Shown one piece after another: positions 32,613-41,786 of a stretch of DNA of 44,188 bases. The DNA is from an uncultured Clostridia bacterium. GTDB lineage: Bacteria; Bacillota; Clostridia; TANB77; CAG-508. A model generated the notes under the pieces. It ran no database searches, was not told the DNA's origin, and saw only the letters and a list, made by a program, of their open reading frames with translations. Made by a program: the position numbers and the translations under genes. Numbering within the stretch: position 1 is the first letter of the stretch; every line of letters begins with the position of its first letter. The stretch spans positions 1 through 44,188 of the forward strand of contig CASAUJ010000010.1 of the NCBI GenBank assembly GCA_949118805.1. The letters run 5' to 3'.

Positions 32613-34142
32613 TTATTTACTCCTTCTAAATAAATTCCACTTATTTTTTAAGGCTTCTATTTCTTCTTGTTTCTTTTGGTTCTCCGATTCTATTGCTTGG
32701 ATGTATTCTTGTTTTCTTTGGTTATCCAATTCTAAGTCTTTAATTACCTTATCCTGTCTATCATTATTTTCCTGATACATTTTCAATTCATTCACCAAAT
32801 TTTCTACTGATTTTGAGGTTTCTTTTTTCTGCTCTATTTCTTGCAATTTTTGTTGATTTATAACTTCTCTTCGAAACTCTTCTTCTAATTCTTGAAACCA
32901 TTCTATATATTCATCTATCTGTAATATTTTAAATAACTCTTGTATTTTTATTTTTTTTACTAATTCATAAGAATTAATAATAGAACGATATGTTATATAT
33001 TCGATTGGTAAATACTCTTTTTTCCACTCTTGATCAAAGTACCAATAATTTCCTTCTCGATAAAAACAATTTTTAGGTACCATATCAATATATGCCTTTT
33101 TAAGAAAATGCAATTTTTTCATCTTTTCTTCTTCTAGTTTTACCCTACTGTATTTCATATATTTTTTAGCTTCTTGATAGGAGATTGTATTTATGAACAG
33201 ATCTTTCTGCATATCTTTTAAAATTCTAGCAATTTCTTCTAAATCATCAGCCTTTTCTTCTAATATATCACTTATGGTTTTTTCTTCCTGGATCAATTGA
33301 CTATATATTTTTCCTTCTTCTTCATAATCTAATAAATGGATATTCGTTTCTCTCATTTCTTCTATATTTTTTTTCATATTATTCATTTGAAATACTGCTT
33401 TTGGATTAGCTGGTAATTTTTCTACTACTTCTTTTTTTATGATCGTTATTAACTGGTATTCTTCTTTTCTGACATTATTATAAGAAACATACTGAATATC
33501 ATTTTTCAATTCTTTTCTAGAAGCTTCTATGATATATGCATTAGCAAATAAATATAATAGCTTTCTATCTTGTTGTATTATATTTTTTAAAATTTTTGAT
33601 TCATCCAATGTCTTTATTTGTTTTTCCTCTATTTCAGGGGAATATTTATCCATCTGTTCCTTTTTCAAGTCAAATCTTTCATTTATGATTAATTCTGCAT
33701 TTTCACAATTAGGAAATACAAAAAATATATTACTTTCCTTTATATTTTTTGATTCTAATTGTTGTCTTATTTCATAAATCGTTGTTTTTTTTGTGTCCTC
33801 CCTCTCTAGATCTGAATTTCCAAACCCTTTTTCCTTTTTATAGTTACTCCAATTATTGATTGCCCACCTATTATTGTCCACCAACAAAAGTTTTCCTTCT
33901 TCTTCTAAAGCATTCAAAATCACATCTAAATTCTCACAAAGATTCCTATAACCATAAATTAAGATATAATCAAATTTCTTTTCTTCTCTCGCTATTAATT
34001 CTTCTCCTTTTGCTATTACATGAACTTCTCTTAATTTCTTTTTCAATTCAACCGTAATTCCTTCATTTTGTCCTATTTGTAATATTGTTTTATTCTCTTC
34101 AAATGGATACCATGAAATTATGTTTTTATCGAATTCTTGCAT
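32613..34142 (-). CDS. Degenerate methyltransferase-fold protein with C-terminal coiled coil
   Basis: The 509-residue product begins IISWYPFEENKTILQIGQNEG, clearly related to IIQWYPFKEESEVLEIGAGMG of the methyltransferase encoded at 35304-36449. The SAM-binding motif E-x-G-x-G-x-G has become QIGQNEG, and the later acidic residue is also lost, so SAM binding and catalysis are doubtful. FDYILIYGYRNLCENLDVIL follows the usual post-motif order. From about residue 270 the protein is highly charged and helical, with a coiled coil at about 430-500 and a short basic end, WNLFRRSK. It may be a scaffold partner of the active methyltransferase or of the transferases. The start has GAGGATG upstream. Confidence 0.75.
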   Translation of the reverse strand: MQEFDKNIISWYPFEENKTILQIGQNEGITVELKKKLREVHVIAKGEELIAREEKKFDYILIYGYRNLCENLDVILNALEEEGKLLLVDNNRWAINNWSNYKKEKGFGNSDLEREDTKKTTIYEIRQQLESKNIKESNIFFVFPNCENAELIINERFDLKKEQMDKYSPEIEEKQIKTLDESKILKNIIQQDRKLLYLFANAYIIEASRKELKNDIQYVSYNNVRKEEYQLITIIKKEVVEKLPANPKAVFQMNNMKKNIEEMRETNIHLLDYEEEGKIYSQLIQEEKTISDILEEKADDLEEIARILKDMQKDLFINTISYQEAKKYMKYSRVKLEEEKMKKLHFLKKAYIDMVPKNCFYREGNYWYFDQEWKKEYLPIEYITYRSIINSYELVKKIKIQELFKILQIDEYIEWFQELEEEFRREVINQQKLQEIEQKKETSKSVENLVNELKMYQENNDRQDKVIKDLELDNQRKQEYIQAIESENQKKQEEIEALKNKWNLFRRSK

Positions 34143-34165
34143 ATTTTCATCCTCATTTCTTCTTT

Positions 34166-35302
34166 TTACCTAACTAAACTCTCAAATATCTCTTTATGAT
34201 CAAGTTTCTCCCAAGTACATTCAATTTTTTCATTTTTATCCAAATATTTTCTTCCGAAATGTCCTCCATTACAAGTCTCTGCATAAACTGGATTACGCAA
34301 TTGTAACTGCTCAATAATTCCTTTTGGTGATAAATCAAAATGCTCATAGATGGTTTCGATTATTTTTTCTTCTTCTACCTGATTGGTTCCTTTACAATCC
34401 ACATAGATAGAGATTGGTTGTGCTACTCCTATGGCATAAGATAATTGAATTAGACACTCCTTAGCAATTCCAGATGCTACTATATTTTTAGCCAAATATC
34501 TTGCCATATATGCTGCACTACGATCTACTTTTGTTGGATCTTTTCCTGAAAATGCTCCTCCACCATGTGGTGCATAACCACCATAAGTATCCACAATAAT
34601 CTTTCTACCAGTTAATCCAGCATCTCCTTCTGGTCCTCCTATTACAAATTTTCCAGTAGGATTGATTAATATTTTAAAATCAGTATTTAAATCATACTTT
34701 TTAGCTACTTTTATCATAATTTCATTTTTGATAAATTCTTTAAAATTTGCTTCTTGGTAATCTTCTGTATGCTGAATTGACATTAGTATGGTATCAATTT
34801 TCGTTTCTTCCCCTTCTACATACTCTAATGTCACTTGTGATTTCATATCTGGACCAGCCCATAAAAATTTTCCTTCTTCACGTAAATTGGTAGCTAATTT
34901 TATTAGATCATGTGCCATTGTAATTGCAAGTGGCATATATTCTGGCGTCTCCGTAGTTGCATATCCAAACATAATTCCTTGGTCTCCCGCGCCTCCATTA
35001 TCCACACCTTGTGCTATATCTGGGGATTGTTTACTAAGTAAATTTAAAACTCTTGGAGTATAAGTATATCCTATTCTTTTAATCGTATCTTTTGCTATTT
35101 CTTCTACATTGATACTAGCTGTTGTTGAAATTTCTCCTGACAAAACAATAAATTCATCTTTTGCCATTGTTTCACATGCTACGCGCGCATTTTTGTCTTC
35201 TTTTAAACAGGCATCTAAAACACGATCTGATATCATATCACATACATGATCAGGATGTCCTATGGATACAGCTTCTGATGTAAATAAATTTCTTTTTTTC
35301 AT
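34166..35302 (-). CDS. metK: S-adenosylmethionine synthetase
   Basis: MetK makes S-adenosylmethionine from methionine and ATP. The 378-residue product has SIGHPDHVCDMISDRVLDACL, GAGDQGIMFGYAT (ATP-binding), the GGGAFSGKDPTKVDRSAAYM phosphate loop and LSYAIGVAQPISIYVD. The family usually reads GHPDKICDQISDAVLDA; here Lys is replaced by His in GHPDH, so this copy may be slightly divergent. The start has AAGGAGC upstream. Unexpectedly it lies inside the polysaccharide operon, between an active-looking methyltransferase and its degenerate paralogue. Local supply of SAM, or simple hitch-hiking of the housekeeping copy, are both possible. Whether a second metK exists cannot be seen. Confidence 0.96.
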   Translation of the reverse strand: MKKRNLFTSEAVSIGHPDHVCDMISDRVLDACLKEDKNARVACETMAKDEFIVLSGEISTTASINVEEIAKDTIKRIGYTYTPRVLNLLSKQSPDIAQGVDNGGAGDQGIMFGYATTETPEYMPLAITMAHDLIKLATNLREEGKFLWAGPDMKSQVTLEYVEGEETKIDTILMSIQHTEDYQEANFKEFIKNEIMIKVAKKYDLNTDFKILINPTGKFVIGGPEGDAGLTGRKIIVDTYGGYAPHGGGAFSGKDPTKVDRSAAYMARYLAKNIVASGIAKECLIQLSYAIGVAQPISIYVDCKGTNQVEEEKIIETIYEHFDLSPKGIIEQLQLRNPVYAETCNGGHFGRKYLDKNEKIECTWEKLDHKEIFESLVR

Positions 35303-35303
35303 T

Positions 35304-36449
35304 TTATTGCTCCTTTTCTTTTTTTCTTTTATTTCTTATTTCCCTAAGTGGTCTTGTTATTTTCCATGATTTTGAATGAATCACATTTCTTAATTCTTCA
35401 CTTAATTTTTGATTTTTTTCCCTTAATTCCTCTAACTCTATATTTTTAGTTGCTTCTACTTTTTCAATTTGAAAATGCTTTTGATAAAATTTCTGCATCG
35501 TATCATCAATTGGTATTAATTGCTGTTTTGATAAATCAACTTCTGTTTTGGATTCTATCATACTAGCTTCTATGAAAAACGAATTTGCAAAAAAGTCAAA
35601 TTTATGATTTTTTATAATTTCTATATAAGCTTTTTTCTCATCATACTTAACTGATCGTTCTTCTTCTGAAAGGTAAGGAGTGTATTTTTGTATATTTTCT
35701 ATATTAGGTAAATACTCATCTGAGAACATAACATTAGGTAATTTATAATCTGGTAAGGGATAATAAAAATTAGTATACCCAAAACCACTTTCTTCTAATA
35801 TCTGTTTGATCTCATCTTTTCCATAGGTTCTAACATTTTGTATGTTTTCATATCCTGTAATTCCATCATATGCTCTTCCCGTATGGTCTTCTGAAGCTCC
35901 ACTAAAATATTTCATTCCAAACTGATTTTCAATGGCGATCAATAATTTTCCATCCTCTTTCAATAATGATTTAATTTTCTTTAGAAAATCATGAAATGGT
36001 TTCTCTGTTCCTGTATAGAGAGGAGCATATTCCAATACCCCAATTAAAGTAATGTAATCAAACTTTTTATTGAATTTGATGGCATTAAAATTTCCTACTA
36101 TAATTTCTAAATTTTCTTTTTCTTCACACCTTGCTTCAATAGCAGATGCTCTTTGTTTCGACAATTCTACTGCTGTTACTTGCTTTGCTTTATCGCATAA
36201 TGCTTTTGTAATAGCTCCCATTCCAGCTCCAATTTCTAATACTTCACTTTCTTCCTTAAAAGGATACCATTGAATGATATTTTTTCGAAGTGGTGTAATG
36301 TGATAAAATACTGGCCATCTAATATCTTTTTTGAAAATCTCTTGATAATTTTCTTCCCCATATTCTTTTAAATATTGTATAATATCCTTTTCTACTTCTC
36401 CATCTGTATAACTATCTTGTCCATCATAAAAATCATAATTTACTTTCAT
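35304..36449 (-). CDS. SAM-dependent methyltransferase with C-terminal coiled coil
   Basis: The 381-residue product has a class I methyltransferase domain (about 50-240) with the SAM motif VLEIGAGMGAITKALCDK, the acidic VTAVELSKQRASA (motif II), EIIVGNFNAIKFNKKFDYITLIGVLEYA and LLKEDGKLLIAIENQFG. Proteins of this kind in polysaccharide clusters methylate sugars or cap chain ends. The tail forms a coiled coil (about 335-365) followed by SKSWKITRPLREIRNKRKKEK, a basic amphipathic end found in many surface-glycan enzymes. Start: AAAGGAAT upstream. metK follows directly downstream, with one base between them. Confidence 0.88.
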   Translation of the reverse strand: MKVNYDFYDGQDSYTDGEVEKDIIQYLKEYGEENYQEIFKKDIRWPVFYHITPLRKNIIQWYPFKEESEVLEIGAGMGAITKALCDKAKQVTAVELSKQRASAIEARCEEKENLEIIVGNFNAIKFNKKFDYITLIGVLEYAPLYTGTEKPFHDFLKKIKSLLKEDGKLLIAIENQFGMKYFSGASEDHTGRAYDGITGYENIQNVRTYGKDEIKQILEESGFGYTNFYYPLPDYKLPNVMFSDEYLPNIENIQKYTPYLSEEERSVKYDEKKAYIEIIKNHKFDFFANSFFIEASMIESKTEVDLSKQQLIPIDDTMQKFYQKHFQIEKVEATKNIELEELREKNQKLSEELRNVIHSKSWKITRPLREIRNKRKKEKEQ

Positions 36450-36490
36450 TCTCTTATTCCTTTCTGAAAAATAAGTTTAAGTCAGTTTTT

Positions 36491-38338
36491 TTATTTTTTT
36501 GCCTTTAAAATATAATTATTTTGATTCTCTGTTACCAAAGTATATCCTAATTCTTCCTTTGAATCAAATGGTTTATTTTTAGGTAGAATTAACCATTCTA
36601 TTTGATATTGTTCTTGCAATTTATTTATCTTTTCTGTATCATAATATTCTTTTCCATAAACCTCTTGATACAGATTAATAAATTCTTTTCTGTCTTCCTG
36701 ATCAAAAATATAAGCATTTCTTGAATATAATAAAATAATTTTTGAACTATATTGTCTCATCATACAAGATTCCCATGGTTCTCCTGGTGCTACTACTCTA
36801 GTTTTATCAGTTGAATTTTCCATAATATAATTGGTTTCATCTATGATATATTGTGGTATTTTTTCAAAATTTTCGAATTTTGAAAATCCACGTTCTTTTG
36901 TATACATATATTTTCCAGAAATCATAATCAAGAACGTCATAAAAATTCCAAAAATATATTTTGTTTTCACTTCTTTCATTTCTTGATGGAAGATCATTAT
37001 TGCTACCACTATGGTTATTTCTATTGGCAATAACCAATATAATCTCCAATAAGTCGATTTCGTTATTAATTTTATGTATATATTCGTCAATAGAGGATTA
37101 AATACTATTAAAAGCATTAAAATGGGAAAAAAAACACTAGTCTCTTTTTGTTCTTGATTTCCTTTTATCATGATTACTAATATACTAATTAAATATAACA
37201 CAAAAATGGTTTTTCCTTCTCCTAAAAAGGCTTCCCAGTCTTCTTTTTGGCTAAATCCCCCTGTCTTAGTTGCTTCTCCTAAAGTATTATTTCCAACATA
37301 AGCAAAAGTAATATAGAGAATCGCAATAATTATAATTGGAACCATCAACCATATTGCCTTTTTAAATTCTTTATAGTCTTTTCTTACCAATAGAAGAATG
37401 ATAAACAAACCATATAATAAAGATAAAATAGATATTGTCATTGGTGTAACAGCTAACGAAGCTATATAAGTCAATACCAATATAACACCATCTTCTTTTT
37501 CTAAATTTTTATTCTTTATAAATTTAGCCATCACAAAAGGAATTATAATATTAGCTAATATCGCTTTTCCTTGGTAAATTCTCCCTAAGAGAAAAACACC
37601 TTTAAATTTGGTGGATACTCCTGTCCATAATAAGAGAATTGCTAAGAAAAACATAGCTAGCCCTATATTTTCTTCTTTTACTAGTTTTTTTATAACTGCA
37701 TGATAAGCAAAATAAGATAAAATAATATAAAAAATAGGATAAACTGTATGAAATAGCGTCGCAACATTTATATGAACTAATCTTGCTATAAAACCACCAT
37801 AAATTTCCCATATATTAAATTGATATTTGGTATCAAAATCAGTCCCCTCTGCTCCTACACTTGGATCCATATCATATAAGTTTTCTAATTCTTTTGCTTC
37901 ATTAGCCCAACTTATATAGAATGAATCATCTGCATCTTGTTTAAATAAAAAAGCAGAATTATATATTTGAAATCCTATTATTAGAATTACGAATAAAAAA
38001 TAGAATAAATTCTTTTTATTTTCTTTCTTATTCTTAAGCTTTTTTATTTCCTGAATCATTCTATATTCATTTATTGGCTTTATGATATAAGATAAGACGA
38101 TTAATACAATATTCATCATTAAAAATATTGCATACATTATATTAGTAGCTTGTTTAAAGTATATCATAAATGGTAAATTAATTAACTCAAATATCGCAAA
38201 ATTTGTCACGAATCCATACAATAAAGTAGTGCTTACACTTTCAAACCTACTTTTTAAAATTTTTTTAATTACAATCCCTGTACAATAATACAGATAGAAC
38301 AGTCCTATTACTACTAATAAGATTTTTAGTAACTCCAT
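36491..38338 (-). CDS. Polytopic membrane protein of the polysaccharide locus (DUF6077-like)
   Basis: The 615-residue product has about 13-14 membrane helices and a C-terminal soluble part (about 500-615). The first outer loop has FKQDADDSFYISWANEAKEL, an acidic DADD signature like those of GT-C-type enzymes, and DFDTKYQFNIWEIYGGFIARL. The C-terminal part (TRVVAPGEPWESCMMRQYS, WLILPKNKPFDSKEELGYTLV) resembles DUF6077-type proteins found in Clostridia glycan clusters. A glycosyltransferase or polymer-modifying role is inferred. The start has AGGAG upstream; 9 bases separate its start from the stop of the ABC ATPase gene. Confidence 0.65.
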   Translation of the reverse strand: MELLKILLVVIGLFYLYYCTGIVIKKILKSRFESVSTTLLYGFVTNFAIFELINLPFMIYFKQATNIMYAIFLMMNIVLIVLSYIIKPINEYRMIQEIKKLKNKKENKKNLFYFLFVILIIGFQIYNSAFLFKQDADDSFYISWANEAKELENLYDMDPSVGAEGTDFDTKYQFNIWEIYGGFIARLVHINVATLFHTVYPIFYIILSYFAYHAVIKKLVKEENIGLAMFFLAILLLWTGVSTKFKGVFLLGRIYQGKAILANIIIPFVMAKFIKNKNLEKEDGVILVLTYIASLAVTPMTISILSLLYGLFIILLLVRKDYKEFKKAIWLMVPIIIIAILYITFAYVGNNTLGEATKTGGFSQKEDWEAFLGEGKTIFVLYLISILVIMIKGNQEQKETSVFFPILMLLIVFNPLLTNIYIKLITKSTYWRLYWLLPIEITIVVAIMIFHQEMKEVKTKYIFGIFMTFLIMISGKYMYTKERGFSKFENFEKIPQYIIDETNYIMENSTDKTRVVAPGEPWESCMMRQYSSKIILLYSRNAYIFDQEDRKEFINLYQEVYGKEYYDTEKINKLQEQYQIEWLILPKNKPFDSKEELGYTLVTENQNNYILKAKK

Positions 38339-38346
38339 TTTTTCTC

Positions 38347-39657
38347 CTAATTTTCTAATTTTATTAGTTCAATTTTGCTTTTTAAATCAATTACTCCTAA
38401 ACATCCTCTATAAGCAATGATTTCTATGAAAAGAGCATCATATTTTCGATCCAATACTTCTAATTCTCCATTTGTTTTAAATTGTGTACATCCAAATGAT
38501 AAGGTATATTTTTCTGGTGCTAATGGGAAAGTTTGTCTAAACTCAACTGTTACGATATCTCCTTTCTGATAGGTCCCTGTCAAAACTTTATATACTTTTG
38601 TATTACATCCTGCTAATTCTAATCCTTTAAAATCCTTTACTGACATAGCAAAAATTGGTTCATCTGTCCATTCATTAAATTTCACTTTCATTTTTACGAT
38701 ATATTCTTCTTCATTATTAACAGTTGTTTGAAAATCTCCTTTTTGATCAAAAATTCCATAATCGATAATCTCTGCTTTTCCATTTCCATAGGTTAGCATA
38801 TCTGGATTTTGTACAAACTTTTCCTTCCATACTTGTCCATCATTTTTATTTCCATTCTTTGTTTCATTCTCACTTACTTGGGGAATTATTATTTTTTCTT
38901 TTGATTCTTCTTCCTCTTCAATTCCCACAATCATTTTTTTATATTTATCAACTCCTGTTTTTACATCTCCATCAAATATTTTGCTTCCAGAAGATATAAT
39001 AATGGCTCGATTACAATTTCGAATTACATCTGCTACATTATGGGTTACAAATAAAATAGTTTTTCCTTCTTTTTTAAACTGTTCAAATTTTTTAAAACAT
39101 TTTAACTGAAATGCCATATCCCCTACTGATAATACTTCATCTACAATCAAAATATCTGGATCTACATGGATCGCACAAGCAAATGCCAAACGAGCAAACA
39201 TTCCAGAAGAATAAGTTTTTACTGGTTGATCTAAATGTTCTCCTATATCTGCAAATTCAATAATATCAGGTTTTCTTTTTTCAATTTCTTCTCTTGTAAG
39301 CCCCATCACTTGTCCATGCTGATAAATATTTTCTTCTCCTGTCAATTCCATATTAAAAGCAGTTCCCAATTCTAATAAAGAACTGATTTTTCCTTTTACT
39401 TCCAATGTTCCAGATGAAGGTGCTACCACCCCTGTTATCATCTTTAATAAAGTAGATTTTCCAGCACCATTTTTTCCTAATATTCCTAAGACTTCCCCTT
39501 TTTTTATGTCTAGGTTCAAGTCTTTTATCGCACTAAATTCACTATGCTTTTGATAAGCAGGCAAAATAGTTTCTAATAATCTATCTTTTTTTCTTCCATA
39601 CATTTTATAATTTTTATAAAGATGTTCTATTTTTATCATAGTATCTTTATGTTCCAT
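38347..39657 (-). CDS. Polysaccharide ABC exporter ATPase with C-terminal glycan-binding domain (Wzt type)
   Basis: The 436-residue product pairs an ABC ATPase (residues 1 to about 245) with a C-terminal beta-sandwich domain (about 280-436) like that of Wzt, which recognises the finished chain. ATPase motifs: Walker A GILGKNGAGKSTLLK (61-69 core), Q-loop region, signature YSSGMFARLAFA (149-160), Walker B DPDILIVDEVLSVGD (167-180) and H-loop VTHNVAD. The long N-terminal loop fits the polysaccharide exporter group. The ATG at 39657 follows AGGAGG at 12 bases; Met-7 is an alternative. wzm lies immediately upstream. Together they export the glycan made by this operon. The glycan-binding tail implies a chain-end signal, perhaps methylation by the 35304-36449 enzyme. 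Confidence 0.94.
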   Translation of the reverse strand: MEHKDTMIKIEHLYKNYKMYGRKKDRLLETILPAYQKHSEFSAIKDLNLDIKKGEVLGILGKNGAGKSTLLKMITGVVAPSSGTLEVKGKISSLLELGTAFNMELTGEENIYQHGQVMGLTREEIEKRKPDIIEFADIGEHLDQPVKTYSSGMFARLAFACAIHVDPDILIVDEVLSVGDMAFQLKCFKKFEQFKKEGKTILFVTHNVADVIRNCNRAIIISSGSKIFDGDVKTGVDKYKKMIVGIEEEEESKEKIIIPQVSENETKNGNKNDGQVWKEKFVQNPDMLTYGNGKAEIIDYGIFDQKGDFQTTVNNEEEYIVKMKVKFNEWTDEPIFAMSVKDFKGLELAGCNTKVYKVLTGTYQKGDIVTVEFRQTFPLAPEKYTLSFGCTQFKTNGELEVLDRKYDALFIEIIAYRGCLGVIDLKSKIELIKLEN

Positions 39658-39675
39658 ATGATTTATTTTCCTCCT

Positions 39676-40467
39676 TTAAAGCACATCTGCAAAGTCTTTT
39701 TTATTTTTCTTAAAAATATAATTTCCCCATAAAAAAATTAAAATGGTTATGATCCAAAACACAATGGTGTATAAAAAATTATTTTCTGTGATCATATTCC
39801 CCCCTAAAAACACTTCTCTAATCCCTGTAATTAAGTAAGAAAAAGGTGTGCATTTGATAACTTCTAATAATTTTGGATGTCCTTCTAACATGGTTAAATT
39901 CCATATAATTGGAGTAAACCAAAAAAATAATTGCATTACGATTCCAAGTAAGTTTGAAAAATCTGGTACTAATGTTGTAACCGCTGATGTAAATCTTGTA
40001 AATGCAATTAAAAAACAATAAGCAGCAACTAAAATATAAATTAGCATAAATAAATTGGGTAAAAATCCATAAATTGCACTTACTGCCGTGATAACAGCAA
40101 TTAAAAAGATGGATACAAAACTACTAGACACTAAAGATATCATTGGTATGATATCAATTGGAAATACTACCTTTTTTACCAAATAACTATAATTTCGAAT
40201 GGATCCACTTGCATTCATAATACTATCATTCAAAATTTGCCACAAAGCTAGTCCTGGTAAAAACCATACTGTATAAGGATAATCTCCTGGAGCTGGTGTC
40301 TTTAAAATATATTGAAATACAATTACATAAGTTATCATAAATACAAAAGGTTGTAAAAATCCCCATATACTTCCTAAGCTTGTACTTGCAAATCTATTTT
40401 TAAAATCACTTTTTCCTAATCCCCAAACCATTTTTCGATTCTTAAAAACAGTTTTTATAAATTCCAT
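39676..40467 (-). CDS. Polysaccharide ABC exporter permease (Wzm type)
   Basis: The 263-residue ABC-2-type permease has an N-terminal amphipathic part (FIKTVFKNRKMVWGLGKSDFKNRFAST, here split by reading), the typical GSIWGFLQPFVFMITYVIVF helix, WFLPGLALWQILNDSI, six helices in all, and the conserved FWFTPIIWN before the final helices. It forms the membrane channel for the ATPase encoded next. The start at 40467 is chosen because AGGAGG lies 6 bases upstream and the family begins here; the longer open frame runs into the intergenic palindrome and encodes unrelated residues. Confidence 0.94.
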   Translation of the reverse strand: MEFIKTVFKNRKMVWGLGKSDFKNRFASTSLGSIWGFLQPFVFMITYVIVFQYILKTPAPGDYPYTVWFLPGLALWQILNDSIMNASGSIRNYSYLVKKVVFPIDIIPMISLVSSSFVSIFLIAVITAVSAIYGFLPNLFMLIYILVAAYCFLIAFTRFTSAVTTLVPDFSNLLGIVMQLFFWFTPIIWNLTMLEGHPKLLEVIKCTPFSYLITGIREVFLGGNMITENNFLYTIVFWIITILIFLWGNYIFKKNKKDFADVL

Positions 40468-40560
40468 CTTTTGCCTCCTATTGTCTATTTTTTCTTTGTA
40501 TATTCTATCCTTAAATTGGCTTTTTGTCAATGTTAATTTGAAATTGATACACAACTTAAA

Positions 40561-40677
40561 ATGTGCAATAGGGACGTTTCTGTTTTCACATTTAAAAATA
40601 CAAAAATAATATAGATTAAAACTATTAATAGTAGTATTTCTTAAAAATGTGAAAACAGAAACGTCCCTATTGCACAT
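40561..40677. repeat. Perfect 33-bp inverted repeat (REP-like) between wzm and the GT2 gene
   Basis: Arms at 40561-40593 and 40645-40677 are perfect reverse complements around a 51-base AT-rich loop. Each arm reads TGCAATAGGGACGTTTCT and then TTTTCACA, nearly the same as the palindrome at 4589-4660. The outer end touches the TAG of the upstream GT2 gene. It lies within an otherwise tightly packed operon. Confidence 0.92.
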
Positions 40678-41658
40678 CTAATGTATTAAATAAATTCCAT
40701 ATCCAATTACAGGAAAATGAAACATAATGATTTCTTTTATCATCTTTTTTCCCAAATTTTTTCCTTTTAGAAATTTAAAATACTTTCCAATGTGTAAATT
40801 TATATATTGAGATTCTTCTATATTTTCATAATATCTTATTAGTTTCTTGATAAATTCTCGATTCTCTTCATTTTGTGCATATTTCAAGCACATTATAGCC
40901 CCTTCTAAATAAGCCTGATCAATCACTTTTTCTTTTCGATACTTCAAATAAGATTGATAGCTTTTTCCATTTTTTTCTTTCCATTGTCCTAAATTTTGTG
41001 CTAAACTTCGCCCCCCAAAAATATTATTAGTATGAAGACGATATTCTAACAATGGCTCCTCAATATAGGCAATTCCTTTGCCTTCATTGGCTAAAAATGC
41101 AGCTAACCAATCATGTGCAATTACTTCTTTTGTAAAAGGTAACATTTTATTTCCAATTGATTTTGTAATTATTTGTGAACAACCAATTCCTACACATCTA
41201 GTAATGGCTAATTTATCTTTCCCATTAATTTGTGGCACATTCTTATATTTTATATAATCTTCTTGTATTATCTCCCCATTTTCATTTATTTGTTTAGCAT
41301 TACAATAAACTAAATCTACTTTCTTTTCTTTTATCATTTCTAAACTTTTTTCTATTTTTTGAGCATACCAAATATCATCATGGTCTGCAAACATAATATA
41401 ATTGGCTCTTGCTTTTTTTAATAAAAATTCAAAATTTTTATTATATCCTAGATTTTCTTCCTGCCAATACAATACAATTCTATTGTCTTTCTTTTGATAC
41501 TCTTGTAAAATAGTTCTAACTTCTTTTTTGGTAGAATCATCATCACTGATTAATAGCCTAAAATTGTAATAAGTTTGTCCCAATATGCTTTCTATTTGTT
41601 TTTTTAAAAATTCTTCTTCGGTATTATAAGTAGTTAATAAAATATCAATTTCTTCCAT
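40678..41658 (-). CDS. Glycosyltransferase, GT2 family (first gene of the polysaccharide operon)
   Basis: The 326-residue product starts MEEIDILLTTYNTEEEFLKKQ and continues with the GT-A motifs LLISDDDSTKKEV, ENLGYNKNFEFLLKKA, MFADHDDIWYAQKIEKS (metal site) and YCNAKQINENGE, then EEPLLEYRLHTNNIFG. This rhamnosyltransferase-like arrangement is common in rhamnan loci; with rfbDACB nearby, dTDP-rhamnose is a likely donor, but this is inferred. The start at 41658 is preferred over 41700 because the predicted transcript begins between them (promoter 41691-41719). The ribosome site AAGAAG is weak. The stop adjoins the REP-like repeat. Confidence 0.88.
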   Translation of the reverse strand: MEEIDILLTTYNTEEEFLKKQIESILGQTYYNFRLLISDDDSTKKEVRTILQEYQKKDNRIVLYWQEENLGYNKNFEFLLKKARANYIMFADHDDIWYAQKIEKSLEMIKEKKVDLVYCNAKQINENGEIIQEDYIKYKNVPQINGKDKLAITRCVGIGCSQIITKSIGNKMLPFTKEVIAHDWLAAFLANEGKGIAYIEEPLLEYRLHTNNIFGGRSLAQNLGQWKEKNGKSYQSYLKYRKEKVIDQAYLEGAIMCLKYAQNEENREFIKKLIRYYENIEESQYINLHIGKYFKFLKGKNLGKKMIKEIIMFHFPVIGYGIYLIH

Positions 41659-41690
41659 GCTTCTAATCTTCTTTCTCTTTTTCTGCTTAA

Positions 41691-41719
41691 ATTCTATCAT
41701 GCATTTCTATTTCAATCAA
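41691..41719 (-). promoter_or_regulatory. Promoter of the surface-polysaccharide operon
   Basis: TTGATT (41714-41719) and TAGAAT (41691-41696) are separated by 17 bp on the minus strand, just after the guaB terminator. With tight gene spacing downstream, it could serve all sixteen genes to 21725. Confidence 0.6.
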
Positions 41720-41730
41720 GTTTTCCAATA

Positions 41731-41785
41731 AAAAAAGTAAATTTGAAATGGAGTTTTTATTTCTCTCTTTCAAATTTACTTTTTC
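41731..41785 (-). terminator. Terminator of guaB
   Basis: A perfect 15-bp stem (41734-41748 with 41768-41782) closes a 19-base loop and is followed by a T-rich stretch on the minus strand. It begins within 5 bases of the guaB stop. Confidence 0.85.
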
Positions 41786-41786
41786 T

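Noticed and set aside
40468..40677. 70-residue N-terminal extension of the wzm frame
   Set aside because: It consists of translated REP-like palindrome and AT-rich spacer, is unlike the permease family, and a strong AGGAGG-ATG lies at 40467.
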